A DNA stretch of 64,000 nucleotides from Clostridium sp. CAG:710 (GCA_000432595.1 HF996851.1:8979-72978); one strand, 5' to 3'. Shown: positions 46,627-55,697, counted from the first letter of the stretch. A program made the numbers and translations. The notes: generated from the letters alone by a model not told the origin.

Positions 46627-46687
46627 AAAAAATATGGTATAATTAGAAAGCTTTTATCAAGTGTATATATAAAGAAAGGAGAAAAAA

Positions 46688-48340
46688 ATGAGTAAAATTA
46701 AAATTTTTAGTTTAGGTGGACTAAACGAAAACGGTAAAAACATGTATGTAGTCGATGTTGATGATAATATATTTATATTTGATGCAGGACTTAAATACGG
46801 TAATGATAAGATGTTGGGTATTGATTATATTTTACCTGACTATACTTATATAAAAGAAAATAAGGATAAAATAAAGGGTATATTTTTAACACACGGTCAT
46901 GATTCAAATATGGGTGCTACTGCAGATATTTTATATGACATGCCAGATTTACCTATATATGCAACTAAATATACAATGGAAATATTAAAAATTGATTTAG
47001 AGGAAAACAATATTAAGGCAACTAATTTAAAAGAAATTAGACCTCATTCTAAATTAACATTTGGAGATCTAGCTGTTTTTCCAATAAGTGTAACACATTC
47101 AATCCCAGATGCAGTATGTTATGTTTTATATACTAAAGATGGAGCTATTGTATATACAGGAGACTTTGTATTTGATTCAACTATGATGAAAAATTATAAA
47201 ACAGATATTGGTAAACTTGCTTATGTTGGAAAACAAGGTGTACTATGTCTATTAAGTGAATCAATATATGCAGAAAAACCTGGACATACTAGTCCAAACA
47301 ATAGGGTAAGCGACTTTGTCGCAGATGTATTTGCTAAAACCAGTGATAGAATTATTGCTACTATAATGACTGCACACATATATAGAGTCCAAGAAATATT
47401 TAATGAAGTAATGGAGACTAAAAGAAAAGTTGTTATAATGGGCAAAAGCCTTCAGCACTTAATAAATAGATCTATAGATTTAGGTTATATTGATTTTGAT
47501 AAAGATAGAATTGGAGACTTATCTAATTTAAATGATAAGGGTGTAGTAGTACTAATAAGTGATGAAAAAGAAAAACCATTTATGAATCTAGAAAGAATAA
47601 TAAGAGGATTTGATAAATATATCAAATTAAAAGATACAGATACTATTTTTATAACTGAACCAAGTTATGAAGGAATAGAAAGAAGACTTGCTCTTATTAT
47701 GGATGAGATTGCAATGGCTAATGTAAATGTTGTATGCTTATCATCTAAGAAACATTTATTACACCATGCATCACGAGAAGATTTAATGCTTATGATTAAC
47801 CTTATGAATCCTAAATATTATTTTCCGGTAAAAGGAGAATATCGTCATCAAGTAATGAATGCAGAAATCGCAGAAGAAGTAGGTATACCAAAAGAAAACA
47901 TAATCTTAAAACAAAATGGCGATGTAGCTACTTTTGTAGATGGTAATTTAACTGATGATATTGAACACGTTAATGTTGATGAAATATTAATTGATGGAAA
48001 AAGCCAAGGAGATATAGGAGATCTTGTTTTAAAAGATAGAGAAATGCTTGGAGAAAATGGTATTGTTATAATAAGTGCCACTCTTGATAAAGCAACAAAA
48101 CAAATTCTAGCTGGACCTGAGGTTCTAACTAGAGGATTTGTATATGTTAAAGAAAGTGGAGACTTAATAAAAGAAACTCAAGATATATGCTTGGAAATAC
48201 TTAAAAATAACATAGAAATATCTTCTTCAAGAGTTGACTATACAACTATAAAAAATGAGGTAAGAGAAAAGCTTGGAAAGTTCTATTACAAAGAGACAGA
48301 AAGTAAGCCAATGATTATCACTGTTATACAAGAAGTCTAA
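46688..48340 (+). CDS. RNase J-family protein with degenerate active site (J2-like)
   Basis: 550 residues, full RNase J length: metallo-beta-lactamase core, beta-CASP (about 215-345), C-terminal domain. TGDFVFD and TNPV-equivalent regions are kept, but the metal motif HxHxDH reads HGHDSN (69-74; Asp to Ser, His to Asn) and the conserved PVHGEYR reads PVKGEYR (380-386; His to Lys). LHHASREDLMLMINLMNPKYYF is otherwise typical. Loss of these ligands matches RNase J2-type subunits, which support an active J1 partner; J1 is not in the window. Promoter: TGGTATAAT at about 46633. Symbol left open. Confidence 0.88.
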   Translation: MSKIKIFSLGGLNENGKNMYVVDVDDNIFIFDAGLKYGNDKMLGIDYILPDYTYIKENKDKIKGIFLTHGHDSNMGATADILYDMPDLPIYATKYTMEILKIDLEENNIKATNLKEIRPHSKLTFGDLAVFPISVTHSIPDAVCYVLYTKDGAIVYTGDFVFDSTMMKNYKTDIGKLAYVGKQGVLCLLSESIYAEKPGHTSPNNRVSDFVADVFAKTSDRIIATIMTAHIYRVQEIFNEVMETKRKVVIMGKSLQHLINRSIDLGYIDFDKDRIGDLSNLNDKGVVVLISDEKEKPFMNLERIIRGFDKYIKLKDTDTIFITEPSYEGIERRLALIMDEIAMANVNVVCLSSKKHLLHHASREDLMLMINLMNPKYYFPVKGEYRHQVMNAEIAEEVGIPKENIILKQNGDVATFVDGNLTDDIEHVNVDEILIDGKSQGDIGDLVLKDREMLGENGIVIISATLDKATKQILAGPEVLTRGFVYVKESGDLIKETQDICLEILKNNIEISSSRVDYTTIKNEVREKLGKFYYKETESKPMIITVIQEV

Positions 48341-48387
48341 AATTTAACGAAATTTTACAAAAAAAGCCAAAAAATGTCGAAAATATG

Positions 48388-48416
48388 TTGAGTTACTAGA
48401 AAAGTTGTGATATAAT
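48388..48416 (+). promoter_or_regulatory. rpsU promoter
   Basis: TTGAGT, 17-bp spacer and TATAAT (48411-48416) with TGTGA before the -10, in the 111-bp gap before rpsU. Confidence 0.65.
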
Positions 48417-48451
48417 TTTTTCTAGTTGAAAACGGAAGGAGGGGAAGTTGA

Positions 48452-48646
48452 ATGACAAGAGTTTCAGTTAAGAATGGTGGCTTAGATGCAGCGCTTAAAA
48501 AATTTAAACAAAAATTAGCAAGAGACGGAGTTCCTTCTGAAAAACGTAAAAGAGAATTTTATGACAAACCTGGTATTAGAAGAAGAGAGGCAAAAAAAGC
48601 CGGAATAAAGAACGCACGTAAAAGAAATAAGGCTAACAAAGATTAG
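48452..48646 (+). CDS. rpsU: 30S ribosomal protein S21
   Basis: 64 residues, strong RBS GGAAGGAGGGG. SVKNGGLDAALKKFKQKLARDGV and ELKRREFYDKPG-like KREFYDKPGIRRREAKKAG are the S21 pattern, with a basic tail. Followed by yqeY, the standard pair. A short hairpin AAGA-TTAG-TCTT with T7 at its stop may act as a weak terminator. Confidence 0.96.
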   Translation: MTRVSVKNGGLDAALKKFKQKLARDGVPSEKRKREFYDKPGIRRREAKKAGIKNARKRNKANKD

Positions 48647-48709
48647 TCTTTTTTTATTGAAATTTTTAGTTAGTTTATATTATAATAATAATGAACTGGA
48701 GATGATTAT

Positions 48710-49159
48710 ATGAATTTACTAGAAAAGATGAAAAGTGATTTAATTACTGCAATGAAAGAAAAAGATAAAGAGCGTCTTACTGTATTAAGAATGGTGAAAG
48801 GTGCTATTCAACTTGAAGTGATTAATAATAAAAAAGAAGAAAATGAAGAATTATTAATTGATGTTGTTTCTAAACAAATTAAAATGAGAAAAGAATCTAT
48901 TTCTGAATTTGAAAAAGGTGGAAGAAATGATTTAATTGAAGCTACCCAAAAGGAAATTGATATATTATCTGAATATTTACCAAAACAATTATCTAGTGAA
49001 GAAATAGATGCAATCATTGATAATGTATTTAAGAAAGTAAATCCAACTAGCCCAAAAGATATGGGAGCCATTATGAAGGAAGCTACACCATTATTAAAGG
49101 GAAAAGCTGATATGAAAGAAGTAAGTAATAAAATCAAGGATAGAATTAATTCTTTATAA
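48710..49159 (+). CDS. yqeY: GatB/YqeY domain protein
   Basis: 149 residues. MKSDLITAMKEKDKERLTVLRMVKGAIQLEVIN, ISEFEKGGRNDLIEATQKEIDILSEYLPKQLS and DMGAIMKEATPLLKGKADMKEVSNKIKDRI cover the whole YqeY family. Related to the tRNA-binding tail of GatB; cellular role in Bacilli uncertain. Precedes tRNA-Thr by 10 bp. Confidence 0.94.
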   Translation: MNLLEKMKSDLITAMKEKDKERLTVLRMVKGAIQLEVINNKKEENEELLIDVVSKQIKMRKESISEFEKGGRNDLIEATQKEIDILSEYLPKQLSSEEIDAIIDNVFKKVNPTSPKDMGAIMKEATPLLKGKADMKEVSNKIKDRINSL

Positions 49160-49169
49160 TTCTTTTCTT

Positions 49170-49243
49170 GCCGATATAGTTTAGTGGCAAAACAGGTCCT
49201 TGGTAAGGATCAGAGGACAGTCCGATTCTGTCTATCGGCACCA
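49170..49243 (+). tRNA. tRNA-Thr (GGU anticodon)
   Basis: Full cloverleaf: acceptor GCCGATA with TATCGGC, D arm GTTT...AAAC, anticodon stem GGTCC/GGATC with loop TTGGTAA (anticodon GGT at positions 34-36), T arm GACAG/CTGTC with loop TCCGATT, discriminator A and encoded CCA. The anticodon assigns Thr (ACC/ACU). The accessory island begins directly behind it. Confidence 0.93.
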
Positions 49244-49282
49244 TTGGCGAATCTGTTCAAACTATTCGAACTTATATATATG

Positions 49283-49308
49283 AATCAATCAGAAATGATT
49301 GATTTTTT
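49283..49308 (+). terminator. Terminator after tRNA-Thr
   Basis: AATCAATCA and TGATTGATT form a perfect 9-bp stem with a GAAA tetraloop and T4-6 tail. Confidence 0.88.
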
Positions 49309-49345
49309 CGCTTTTTTTTGAAAAAATCATAGAAAGGATTTGTCT

Positions 49346-50029
49346 ATGGTAAATATTATTACAGAAGAAATTGAAATTGAAGAATCTTTAGAACCAAAGT
49401 TAAGAGTAATATGTGATTTTTGTAATACTATTCCAATAATAATAAATGGAAGTATTAGAAGAATTGATAAAACTAATTTAACTTATATTGAGCCACATAG
49501 AATATATATTAAAAGCAATTTATATCTAGCATTTAATTATTCAAGTGATATATATGTTAATAACCTAGGTAAGAAGATTAAATTATATTTAATTAAAGAA
49601 TTTGAAAGATTAAAAAGAAACGAAACATATCAAGAAAAAATAGAATGGCATGCAAATAGATTATTGTCAAAATTAAATATGTTGTTCATACTGATGCAAT
49701 AAAGAAATATATTGTTCCAAATTTAACAGAACAACAAATTAAATTCGTTTATGCAAATGAAGCAGATGTATTAAATGTTGCTTTATTTGGTATGACAGAT
49801 AAAAAATGGATAGAAGATAACCCAGAACTTGCTAAAAATGGAAAATATTAGAGATTATACAGATTTACTTCATCTAATAATTTTAAATAATTTAGAAAAC
49901 ACAAATGCAGAATTAATTAGAATGAATATAAAGCAATCTGATAGATTAATTAGTTTAAATGAATCTGCAAGGAATCAAATGGAAGCATTAAAAAATAATA
50001 AAAATATTAAAGAACTAGAAGTATTATAA
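49346..50029 (+). pseudogene. KilA-N-type phage-associated gene with two frameshifts
   Basis: ATG 49346 (AGAAAGGAT upstream) starts a protein that runs to a stop at 49702: YVNNLGKKIKLYLIKEFERLKRNE...WHANRLLSKLN. Homologous continuation appears in another frame from about 49685 (HTDAIKKYIVPNLTEQQIKF, YANEADVLNVALFGMTDKKW, DNPELAKNG) to TAG at 49849-49851, and in a third frame from about 49841 (ENIRDYTDLLHLIILNNLEN...RNQMEAL) to 50029. Together they read as one KilA-N/phage antirepressor-like protein, so the gene is broken by two frameshifts. Position right behind tRNA-Thr suggests a decayed integrated element. Confidence 0.78.
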
Positions 50030-50086
50030 CAACAAGTTAATAATGAAGATAATAAGTATTTAATTGATAGTAAATAATTTAAGAAA

Positions 50087-50227
50087 TTGACATTTATAAA
50101 ATATAGTGTATAATAATCAAGTAAGTGAGGAGATATAAGATATTATTATTAAGCTATCTCGGGTATTAACCTACACGAACTTTCAAAAGTACGGAGTCAC
50201 GAATTAGTGATTTACCGTGCTTTTTTC
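50087..50227 (+). ncRNA. Structured leader with promoter and intrinsic terminator (candidate attenuator)
   Basis: TTGACA (50087-50092), 16-bp spacer and TATAAT (50109-50114) begin a transcript of about 105 nt that ends at a terminator: AAGTACGG (50187-50194) pairs with CCGTGCTT with an inner TCAC/GTGA stem, then T6. Before it lie stems GAGATA/TATCTC and GGT-ATTA-ACC and the hairpin ACTTTCAAAAGT. GAGGAG (about 50127-50132) is an RBS-like site with no ATG behind it. The pattern suggests transcription attenuation of the gene at 50276, but no known riboswitch class was recognised. Confidence 0.5.
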
Positions 50228-50275
50228 TATTTTTAAATGGTAATTCACAAGAAAAGAAAGGAAGCGAATATTAGT

Positions 50276-50634
50276 ATGGAAAACAAGAAATTGGAAAATT
50301 TTATGCAACATCGTTTAATGATATTGCTTTTGAGTTTATTGTGTTTGATGATACTACAATAGATTGTCCTACTTTAGGCTTACAAGATTATAATTATATT
50401 GAACTGAAACCAAGATTTGAATTACACGGACATAAAGTAGATGAAGAATTATTTGATTATTTAAAACACAATGGAATGATTAGATATAGTAATGATATGG
50501 CTTATCTTTATGGATTTACTGATACAAAAGGTTATGATAGTAATCCAAGACATTATGGTGTAGGTAGTCCTTATAAATGGGCAAAGAAAAAAGAACCTAT
50601 ATTAGTAATGCAAAGAAAAGGACAATTAAATTAG
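50276..50634 (+). pseudogene. Gene with frameshift near its start, unknown family
   Basis: AAAGGAAG leads to ATG 50276, whose frame stops after 28 codons at 50362. The frame with real protein character runs from 50273 to TAG at 50632-50634 without a start in its first part: QEIGKFYATSFNDIAFEFIV, DCPTLGLQDYNYIELKPRFE, YLKHNGMIRYSNDMAYLYGF, GYDSNPRHYGVGSPYKWAKK. One base inserted or lost within the first six codons would join them. GTG at 50341 is an alternative start for a short product but has no RBS. Family not recognised; RHYGVGSPYKWAKKKEP may be a conserved tail. Confidence 0.5.
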
Positions 50635-50740
50635 AATAAAGCACAATAACTTAATATAAAAAGTATTATGCTTCTTATATTGCTAATAAGAAAATAGAAA
50701 AATATGATATAATTAAATAGAAAAATAGGAAGTGATTGAA

Positions 50741-51721
50741 TTGAATATTATTGAAGTAAAAAATCTTTCAAAAGATTATAAATATAAAGTTAGAAATGAA
50801 GAAAAAGTTTTTTTATATAATTTATTTAATGAACAAGAAAAAGTTGTAAAAGCCGTTAATAATATTTCCTTTAATGTTGAAGAAGGAGAAACAGTTGCAT
50901 TTATTGGACCAAATGGTGCTGGTAAATCAACTACTATAAAAATGTTAACAGGTATTTTATACCCAACAAAAGGTGATATCAAAATATGCGGTTTAACTCC
51001 AATTAAAGATAGAAATAAACTTGCTTATAAGATTGGTACTGTATTTGGACAAAGAAGTCAATTATTACCAAATTTACCATTAACAGAAAGTATGGAAATG
51101 TTTGGTGCAATGTATGATATGGATAAAGTTGCAATAAAGAAAAGAATAAATGAATTATCAGAATTATTTGATTTGAAAGAATTTATTAAGCAACCAGTTA
51201 GAAAACTTTCTTTAGGTCAAAGAATGCGAGCTGAAATTGCAACATCTTTAATACATAGCCCTAAAATTATATTTTTGGATGAGCCAACTATTGGACTTGA
51301 TGTTGTCTCTAAAAAAAGTTTAAGGGATTTATTATTAAAGATTAATAAAGAAGAAAAAGTTACAATTTTTTTAACAAGTCATGATACTGAAGATATTCAA
51401 AGTATCTGTGATAGATGTGTAATCATAAATCACGGAAAAATAATTATTGATACTTCGACAAAGCAATTAATAAGTGATTATGTTAAAAATAAAAATATAA
51501 TTATAACTCCAAATGTAGAGTTTATAGAATTTCCAGAATTATCAGCTGGTATGACATATATTAAAAAAAGTAAGAATCAAGTAATAGTTGGAGTTGATAC
51601 TGAAAAAATACATACTCAAAAAGCCTTACAAGAATTAATTAAAGTTTTTGATATTGATGATGTTAATATAGATAATGAATCACTTGAAAATATTATAAGG
51701 AGTATTTATGAAAAAAATTAA
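50741..51721 (+). CDS. ABC-2 type exporter ATPase (COG4586-like)
   Basis: About 326 residues; TTG 50741 has ten-base spacing to AGGA (50727-50730), whereas GTG 50732 is too close. ATPase motifs: Walker [19 protein letters not shown] loop [11 protein letters not shown], signature [15 protein letters not shown], Walker [14 protein letters not shown] loop LTSHDTEDI. The insert before Walker A ([18 protein letters not shown]) and the C-terminal extension of about 80 residues fit the COG4586 group, whose partners are COG4587/COG3694 permeases as here. Likely exports a drug or lipid-like substrate; not determined. TGATATAAT at 50705-50713 is the promoter. Confidence 0.88.
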   Translation: MNIIEVKNLSKDYKYKVRNEEKVFLYNLFNEQEKVVKAVNNISFNVEEGETVAFIGPNGAGKSTTIKMLTGILYPTKGDIKICGLTPIKDRNKLAYKIGTVFGQRSQLLPNLPLTESMEMFGAMYDMDKVAIKKRINELSELFDLKEFIKQPVRKLSLGQRMRAEIATSLIHSPKIIFLDEPTIGLDVVSKKSLRDLLLKINKEEKVTIFLTSHDTEDIQSICDRCVIINHGKIIIDTSTKQLISDYVKNKNIIITPNVEFIEFPELSAGMTYIKKSKNQVIVGVDTEKIHTQKALQELIKVFDIDDVNIDNESLENIIRSIYEKN

Positions 51722-52505
51722 GTTTGCTTTTACTGTCATAAAAATATTCATGAAAAATCAAATGCAAGATAGAACAAACTTAATATTAGATGTTTTCAAT
51801 ATGGTATCCAGGTGCTTGATTGTATTCTTATTATATGCTTATATATTTAAGTTGCAAGGTGGAAGTATTAATGGAGTAGACTACAAAACAACAATGTGGA
51901 GCATGTTTATTTATTTTTGCATTATGATTTTAAATATTAGAAGATTAGATAATATTATAATGACAGAAGTTAAAAGTGGGAATGTTGAAATGTTTATGAA
52001 TAAACCCACTAATTATTTAACAATTAGTTTTATGAAAGTAATTGGTCAAGGTATATTTTCATTCTTATTCATAAGCATCTTAGGATCTATAATTATGGCG
52101 TTATCTGTAGGTATTCCTAACTTAAATTTATCAGTTTTTATACCTACATTTATAATTACATTATTTTTAGGTCAAATATTAGGTTTATTAATATATGGAA
52201 TAATAGGGCTTATGGCATTTTTTATACAGGATATACGACCAATACATTGGATAGTAGATAAATTTGTAATGATACTTGGTGGAAGTTATTTACCAATATC
52301 AATGTTTCCAAATTTTATGAAAATAATTGCTTATGTAAGTCCATTTGGTGCAATTAATTTTGCTTCAAGTACCGTGTATGATTCTTGGAATAATGAGTTT
52401 GTTATGAGAATTGCATTGCAATTGTTATGGATAGGTATTTTTGGTATATTAATGCACTATGTATATAAAAAATCAAAAGAAAAGGCAATGATAAATGGAG
52501 GTTAA
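51708..52505 (+). CDS. ABC-2 type permease subunit 1 (COG4587-like)
   Basis: 265 residues, ATG inside the ATPase gene (overlap 14 bp). Six membrane segments: about 22-42, 53-75, 105-130, 138-168, 175-195 and 228-250. [51 protein letters not shown] and [17 protein letters not shown] are ABC-2 permease features. Forms a heterodimeric pore with the next product. Confidence 0.85.
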   Translation: MKKIKFAFTVIKIFMKNQMQDRTNLILDVFNMVSRCLIVFLLYAYIFKLQGGSINGVDYKTTMWSMFIYFCIMILNIRRLDNIIMTEVKSGNVEMFMNKPTNYLTISFMKVIGQGIFSFLFISILGSIIMALSVGIPNLNLSVFIPTFIITLFLGQILGLLIYGIIGLMAFFIQDIRPIHWIVDKFVMILGGSYLPISMFPNFMKIIAYVSPFGAINFASSTVYDSWNNEFVMRIALQLLWIGIFGILMHYVYKKSKEKAMINGG

Positions 52506-52507
52506 TT

Positions 52508-53299
52508 ATGGGAAGTGTTAAATTAGCTTTATTAAATATAAAGAAAAACTTTAGAAACGAAAAAGAATTGAAAAGTTCCTTCATTATTTCAGTTGTAGGT
52601 ATGGCAATAAATAATATATCATTCCTAATATTATGGTATTATTTTGGCAAAACAATAGGAGAATTAAATGGATGGAAACCAATGGACATTTTTGGCTTAT
52701 ATGGTTTTGGGACTACTTCTTACGGTATTGTTGCATCATTGTTCTCTGGAATGTTTAATATTCCAAATTATATAAGTAGCGGTAATTTTGACAAGTATTT
52801 ATTAACCCCAAAGAATATACTTTTAAAAGTATCAACATCTAAAATATCAACAAGTGCTTTTGGCGATTTATTATTCGGGATTGTTTGCTTTATTATATTT
52901 GCTTTTTGGAGTAAATTAACATTAATTCAATTATTATTATCAATTTTATTAGTAATAATTGCTTCTATAATTTTTTATTCATTTTCATTAATATGTATGA
53001 GTATATCATTTTATTTAATGGATGGTCATAATGTTTCGCAAGGTTTATATGGAATGTTTTTAAGTAACTCTTTATATCATGGTGGAGCATTTACAGGATT
53101 ATTAAGGGTAATATTTACATTTGTAATACCATCTTTATTGTTAGGAGCAATACCAGTTGAGATAGTAAAGAATTTATCAATTTCTAATCTGATTATGATA
53201 ATATTATCAACTATATTTTGGTTTATATTATCAATTATGTTCTTTTATAAATCATTAAAGAAATATGAAAGTAACAATTTGTTTGGATTTGGAAGTTAA
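52508..53299 (+). CDS. ABC-2 type permease subunit 2 (COG3694-like)
   Basis: 263 residues, two bases after subunit 1. Six membrane segments; GFGTTSYGIVASLFSGMFNIPNYISSGNFDKYLLTPKNIL and SISFYLMDGHNVSQGLYGMFL, FVIPSLLLGAIPVEIV match the second permease type. Completes the exporter operon 50741-53299. Conserved element copy B follows. Confidence 0.85.
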   Translation: MGSVKLALLNIKKNFRNEKELKSSFIISVVGMAINNISFLILWYYFGKTIGELNGWKPMDIFGLYGFGTTSYGIVASLFSGMFNIPNYISSGNFDKYLLTPKNILLKVSTSKISTSAFGDLLFGIVCFIIFAFWSKLTLIQLLLSILLVIIASIIFYSFSLICMSISFYLMDGHNVSQGLYGMFLSNSLYHGGAFTGLLRVIFTFVIPSLLLGAIPVEIVKNLSISNLIMIILSTIFWFILSIMFFYKSLKKYESNNLFGFGS

Positions 53300-53423
53300 A
53301 CAAAGTAGCATAAAAATTATAGCTACTTTTTCTATTCTTTGGTAAAATATTATTAGAAATTGATATAAAACTATAAATATTTCTAATTTGTGAGTAAAAG
53401 TTTGAAATAACTTAACCACTCGC

Positions 53424-53490
53424 ACCATAGTGATTGATACTTGAACTTTCCAAGTTTAAAAAATAAAAACTAACCGCTGGTTAGTTTTTT
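53424..53490 (+). other. Conserved intergenic element, copy B
   Basis: Shares with 54659-54721 the ordered blocks ACCATAG, ATTGAT, a hairpin AACTT-TCC-AAGTT, 14 variable bases, CTAAC...GTTAG and T5-6, at nearly constant spacing. The final stem is AAAAACTAACC-GCT-GGTTAGTTTTTT (53466-53490), with T runs on both strands, so it can terminate both the exporter operon and the minus-strand regulator gene. The rest of 53300-53566 shows no gene. Confidence 0.6.
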
Positions 53491-53566
53491 GTTGAAAAAG
53501 TCAAATAAAATATCATTTTATATAGGAAAAATCAGTTATTTGTGAACATTACTAATAGATTATAAT

Positions 53567-54301
53567 TTATTGACTAAAACTATTATTATAAATATCCAGA
53601 AAAGAACTAACAAATCTTGCTTGTTCCTTTTCCTCAGCTGTTCCAGTAGTAACTTGCCAACCATAAGTTTTATAATTTTTATAAGTAAAATTATTTAAAG
53701 GCAATAGATTAAATTCTTTTCGTATTAACTCTATTCCTTTAGAATAATCTTTCTTTAATCTGTTAAATGCTTTATTAGGATTTTTAAATACAGCATAACC
53801 ATATTTATTTGCTCCAATATCAAAATCAATATTTATCTTTCCAAATTTATTCACATCTACATTTCCTTTAATATTACTATATTTAGTTACGTATATTTGT
53901 GAATACTTTAAATTGCTATCCAAAATATAACCCCACTTAACTAGCAATACTTTTCCTAATGTAGCGAATGCAATGATGAACAAAGCTGAAGTAATAAGTA
54001 TTAAGAACTTATTCTTTTTATTTTTATCATCACTAAATTTTAAAATTTCTAAAAGATTCTTTTCTGATTGCTTTTTTATTTCTTTTTCTTTTAAATGCTC
54101 TCCTGCAAATAACTCATTTAATGAGATTCCCAAAGTATAACAAAGTTCTTGCATAATTGAAGCATCTGGAAGATTTAAACCTCTTTCCCATTTACTAACG
54201 GCATTTTTACTAACGCCTAATTTTTCTGCGAGTTGTTCTTGTGTGGTTTCTTTTGATTTTCTTGATTCCGAAATAAATTTACCAATTTTTATTTGATTCA
54301 T
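53567..54301 (-). CDS. XRE-family regulator with membrane anchor (unit 1)
   Basis: 244 residues, start ATG after GAAAGGAGGAAAAT. XRE HTH at about 1-65 (IGKFISESRKSKETTQEQLAEKLGVSKNAVSKWERGLNLPDASIMQELCYTLGISLNELFAGE), a charged linker, one membrane segment (about 103-125, FLILITSALFIIAFATLGKVLL) and an outside domain of about 115 residues with Tyr/Asn-rich beta sequence (INIDFDIGANKYGYAVFKNPNKAF). A membrane-bound transcription regulator by inference; the adjacent exporter is a plausible target. Confidence 0.8.
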   Translation of the reverse strand: MNQIKIGKFISESRKSKETTQEQLAEKLGVSKNAVSKWERGLNLPDASIMQELCYTLGISLNELFAGEHLKEKEIKKQSEKNLLEILKFSDDKNKKNKFLILITSALFIIAFATLGKVLLVKWGYILDSNLKYSQIYVTKYSNIKGNVDVNKFGKINIDFDIGANKYGYAVFKNPNKAFNRLKKDYSKGIELIRKEFNLLPLNNFTYKNYKTYGWQVTTGTAEEKEQARFVSSFLDIYNNSFSQ

Positions 54302-54658
54302 ATTTTCCTCCTTTCAAAAAAATCATACTATTTAAGAGTAAAAAATTACACATACCTAAGGTTTACAAATTAGGAAATATTATTTTTAAATTTTATATTT
54401 ACTAAAAATCTATTTTATTAGAAGCAATTCTTTCAATTACTGAAGTATCAATCAATATTTATGTTTTTAAGTTTAATATTAATTTCATTTAATATATTAT
54501 TCATATAATTATCAAAATAATATATTGGTTTAATTTAATGAAACAATTGCAGTTTTATCACTTTAATAATATTATACTACAAATGTCAGTGTAACTGTTA
54601 CTGTGTTTTTTTACTAAAGTTAAATAATTAAAAGTTGTTTAACTCTAAACTTTATGAA
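54302..54658. other. Intergenic region upstream of regulator unit 1
   Basis: AT-rich, no ORF of note on either strand. It should hold the minus-strand promoter of the 53567-54301 gene. At about 54590-54603 an 11-bp palindrome GTAAC-T-GTTAC is followed by TGTGTTTTTTT, possibly a small terminator or operator. Confidence 0.4.
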
Positions 54659-54721
54659 ACCATAGCAATTGATGTTTTAACTCTTCGAGTCCAAGTAATA
54701 AGTGCTAACTAGTTAGTTTTT
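54659..54721 (+). other. Conserved intergenic element, copy C
   Basis: Second copy of the element at 53424-53490: ACCATAG, ATTGAT, hairpin ACTC-TTC-GAGT in place of AACTT/AAGTT (both sides of the stem changed together), 14 variable bases, CTAACTAGTTAG and T5. T run only on the plus strand. It lies downstream of regulator unit 2, just as copy B lies downstream of unit 1. Confidence 0.6.
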
Positions 54722-54782
54722 GTTATTATTAGCCTTATAAAAAAGATTAGTTATTTTTAAAACTAATCTAAATTATAATTTG

Positions 54783-55391
54783 TTATTTACTTATAACTTT
54801 TTTATGCCATGATTTTTTATTGCAATTAGGGCATTTCATTTTTCTTGTTCTATTAACATGCATAGAAAACAAAACACTTTTATAAGTTGGAATATATTTA
54901 TAATTACAATTTGAACATTCATAGTATCCAGCAATTTGTTCGATTCTTATTGCATAACTTATTCCAATAGCAAACGGAATAATGCCAAATACAATTAATA
55001 CTATTCTTGTCCAATCCTCCATTTGAACAAAAGATGCAATCATAATGCAAAGAAACATAATTATTGATACTATTACTCCAATAAATATTTCTAAGATAAG
55101 TAACTCCTTATCTCTTTTCTCTTTAATTTTTATCATTTCAAGTAAGTTTTCTTCTAATTTTTTTTCATTATCCCTCATATCCACAACACAACCACTAAAT
55201 AGATCATTTATTGTAATATTTAATATCTTACATAATTCTTGAATATTAGAGGCATCAGGAATACAATTTCCGTTTTCCCATTTTGAAACAGCTCTATCTG
55301 TCACATCTAATTTTTCTGCAAGCTCACTTTGAGTTAATCTTTTTTCTTTTCTTGTTTCCTGAATAAATTTACCAATCTTAATTTGATCCAT
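54783..55391 (-). CDS. XRE-family regulator with membrane segments and zinc ribbon (unit 2)
   Basis: 202 residues, ATG after GAAAGGAGAAAAACTTT. XRE HTH at about 1-65 (IGKFIQETRKEKRLTQSELAEKLDVTDRAVSKWENGNCIPDASNIQELCKILNITINDLFSG), closely related to unit 1; then two membrane segments (about 95-117 and 128-147) and a C-terminal zinc ribbon CSNCNYKYIP...CPNCNKKSWHKK (two CxxC pairs). Probably a duplicated and diverged sibling of the 53567 gene. Ligand and targets unknown. Confidence 0.82.
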   Translation of the reverse strand: MDQIKIGKFIQETRKEKRLTQSELAEKLDVTDRAVSKWENGNCIPDASNIQELCKILNITINDLFSGCVVDMRDNEKKLEENLLEMIKIKEKRDKELLILEIFIGVIVSIIMFLCIMIASFVQMEDWTRIVLIVFGIIPFAIGISYAIRIEQIAGYYECSNCNYKYIPTYKSVLFSMHVNRTRKMKCPNCNKKSWHKKVISK

Positions 55392-55697
55392 AAAGTTTTT
55401 CTCCTTTCAGATTAAATCATATACAAATTTTTATAAATTTAATACGAACTCAAAGTTGAGTTTAGTAAATCACTATAAAAATATTATAACATAAATGCTA
55501 CCATATTTATATTTTAATAAAATTAATATGGAAACATTAAAGACTATTTAAATGGTTTAAACTTTAATATATAGAATTTAAAATTAGAAAATATCTAAAA
55601 TTTTAGCTAGAAAGCTTTATATTAAATATTATACATGATATAATTTATTTATTAATGAGGTAGATTTTGCGAATTTATTAAAATATGGGAGAGATAT
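55392..55697. promoter_or_regulatory. Intergenic region with divergent promoters
   Basis: 306 bp, no gene seen. TGATATAAT at 55636-55644 is an extended -10 for the plus-strand gene at 55698; the minus-strand regulator promoter should lie near 55410-55480 (AT-rich, no consensus picked). Marks the right edge of the accessory island. Confidence 0.5.

Noticed and set aside
50121..50227. Known riboswitch (TPP, SAM, purine, preQ1, fluoride, M-box, second T-box)
   Set aside because: None of the hallmark sequences of these classes are present.
49170..55697. Defined att sites for the tRNA-Thr island
   Set aside because: The tRNA 3' end (CTGTCTATCGGCACCA) was not found again downstream by eye, so element ends cannot be set.
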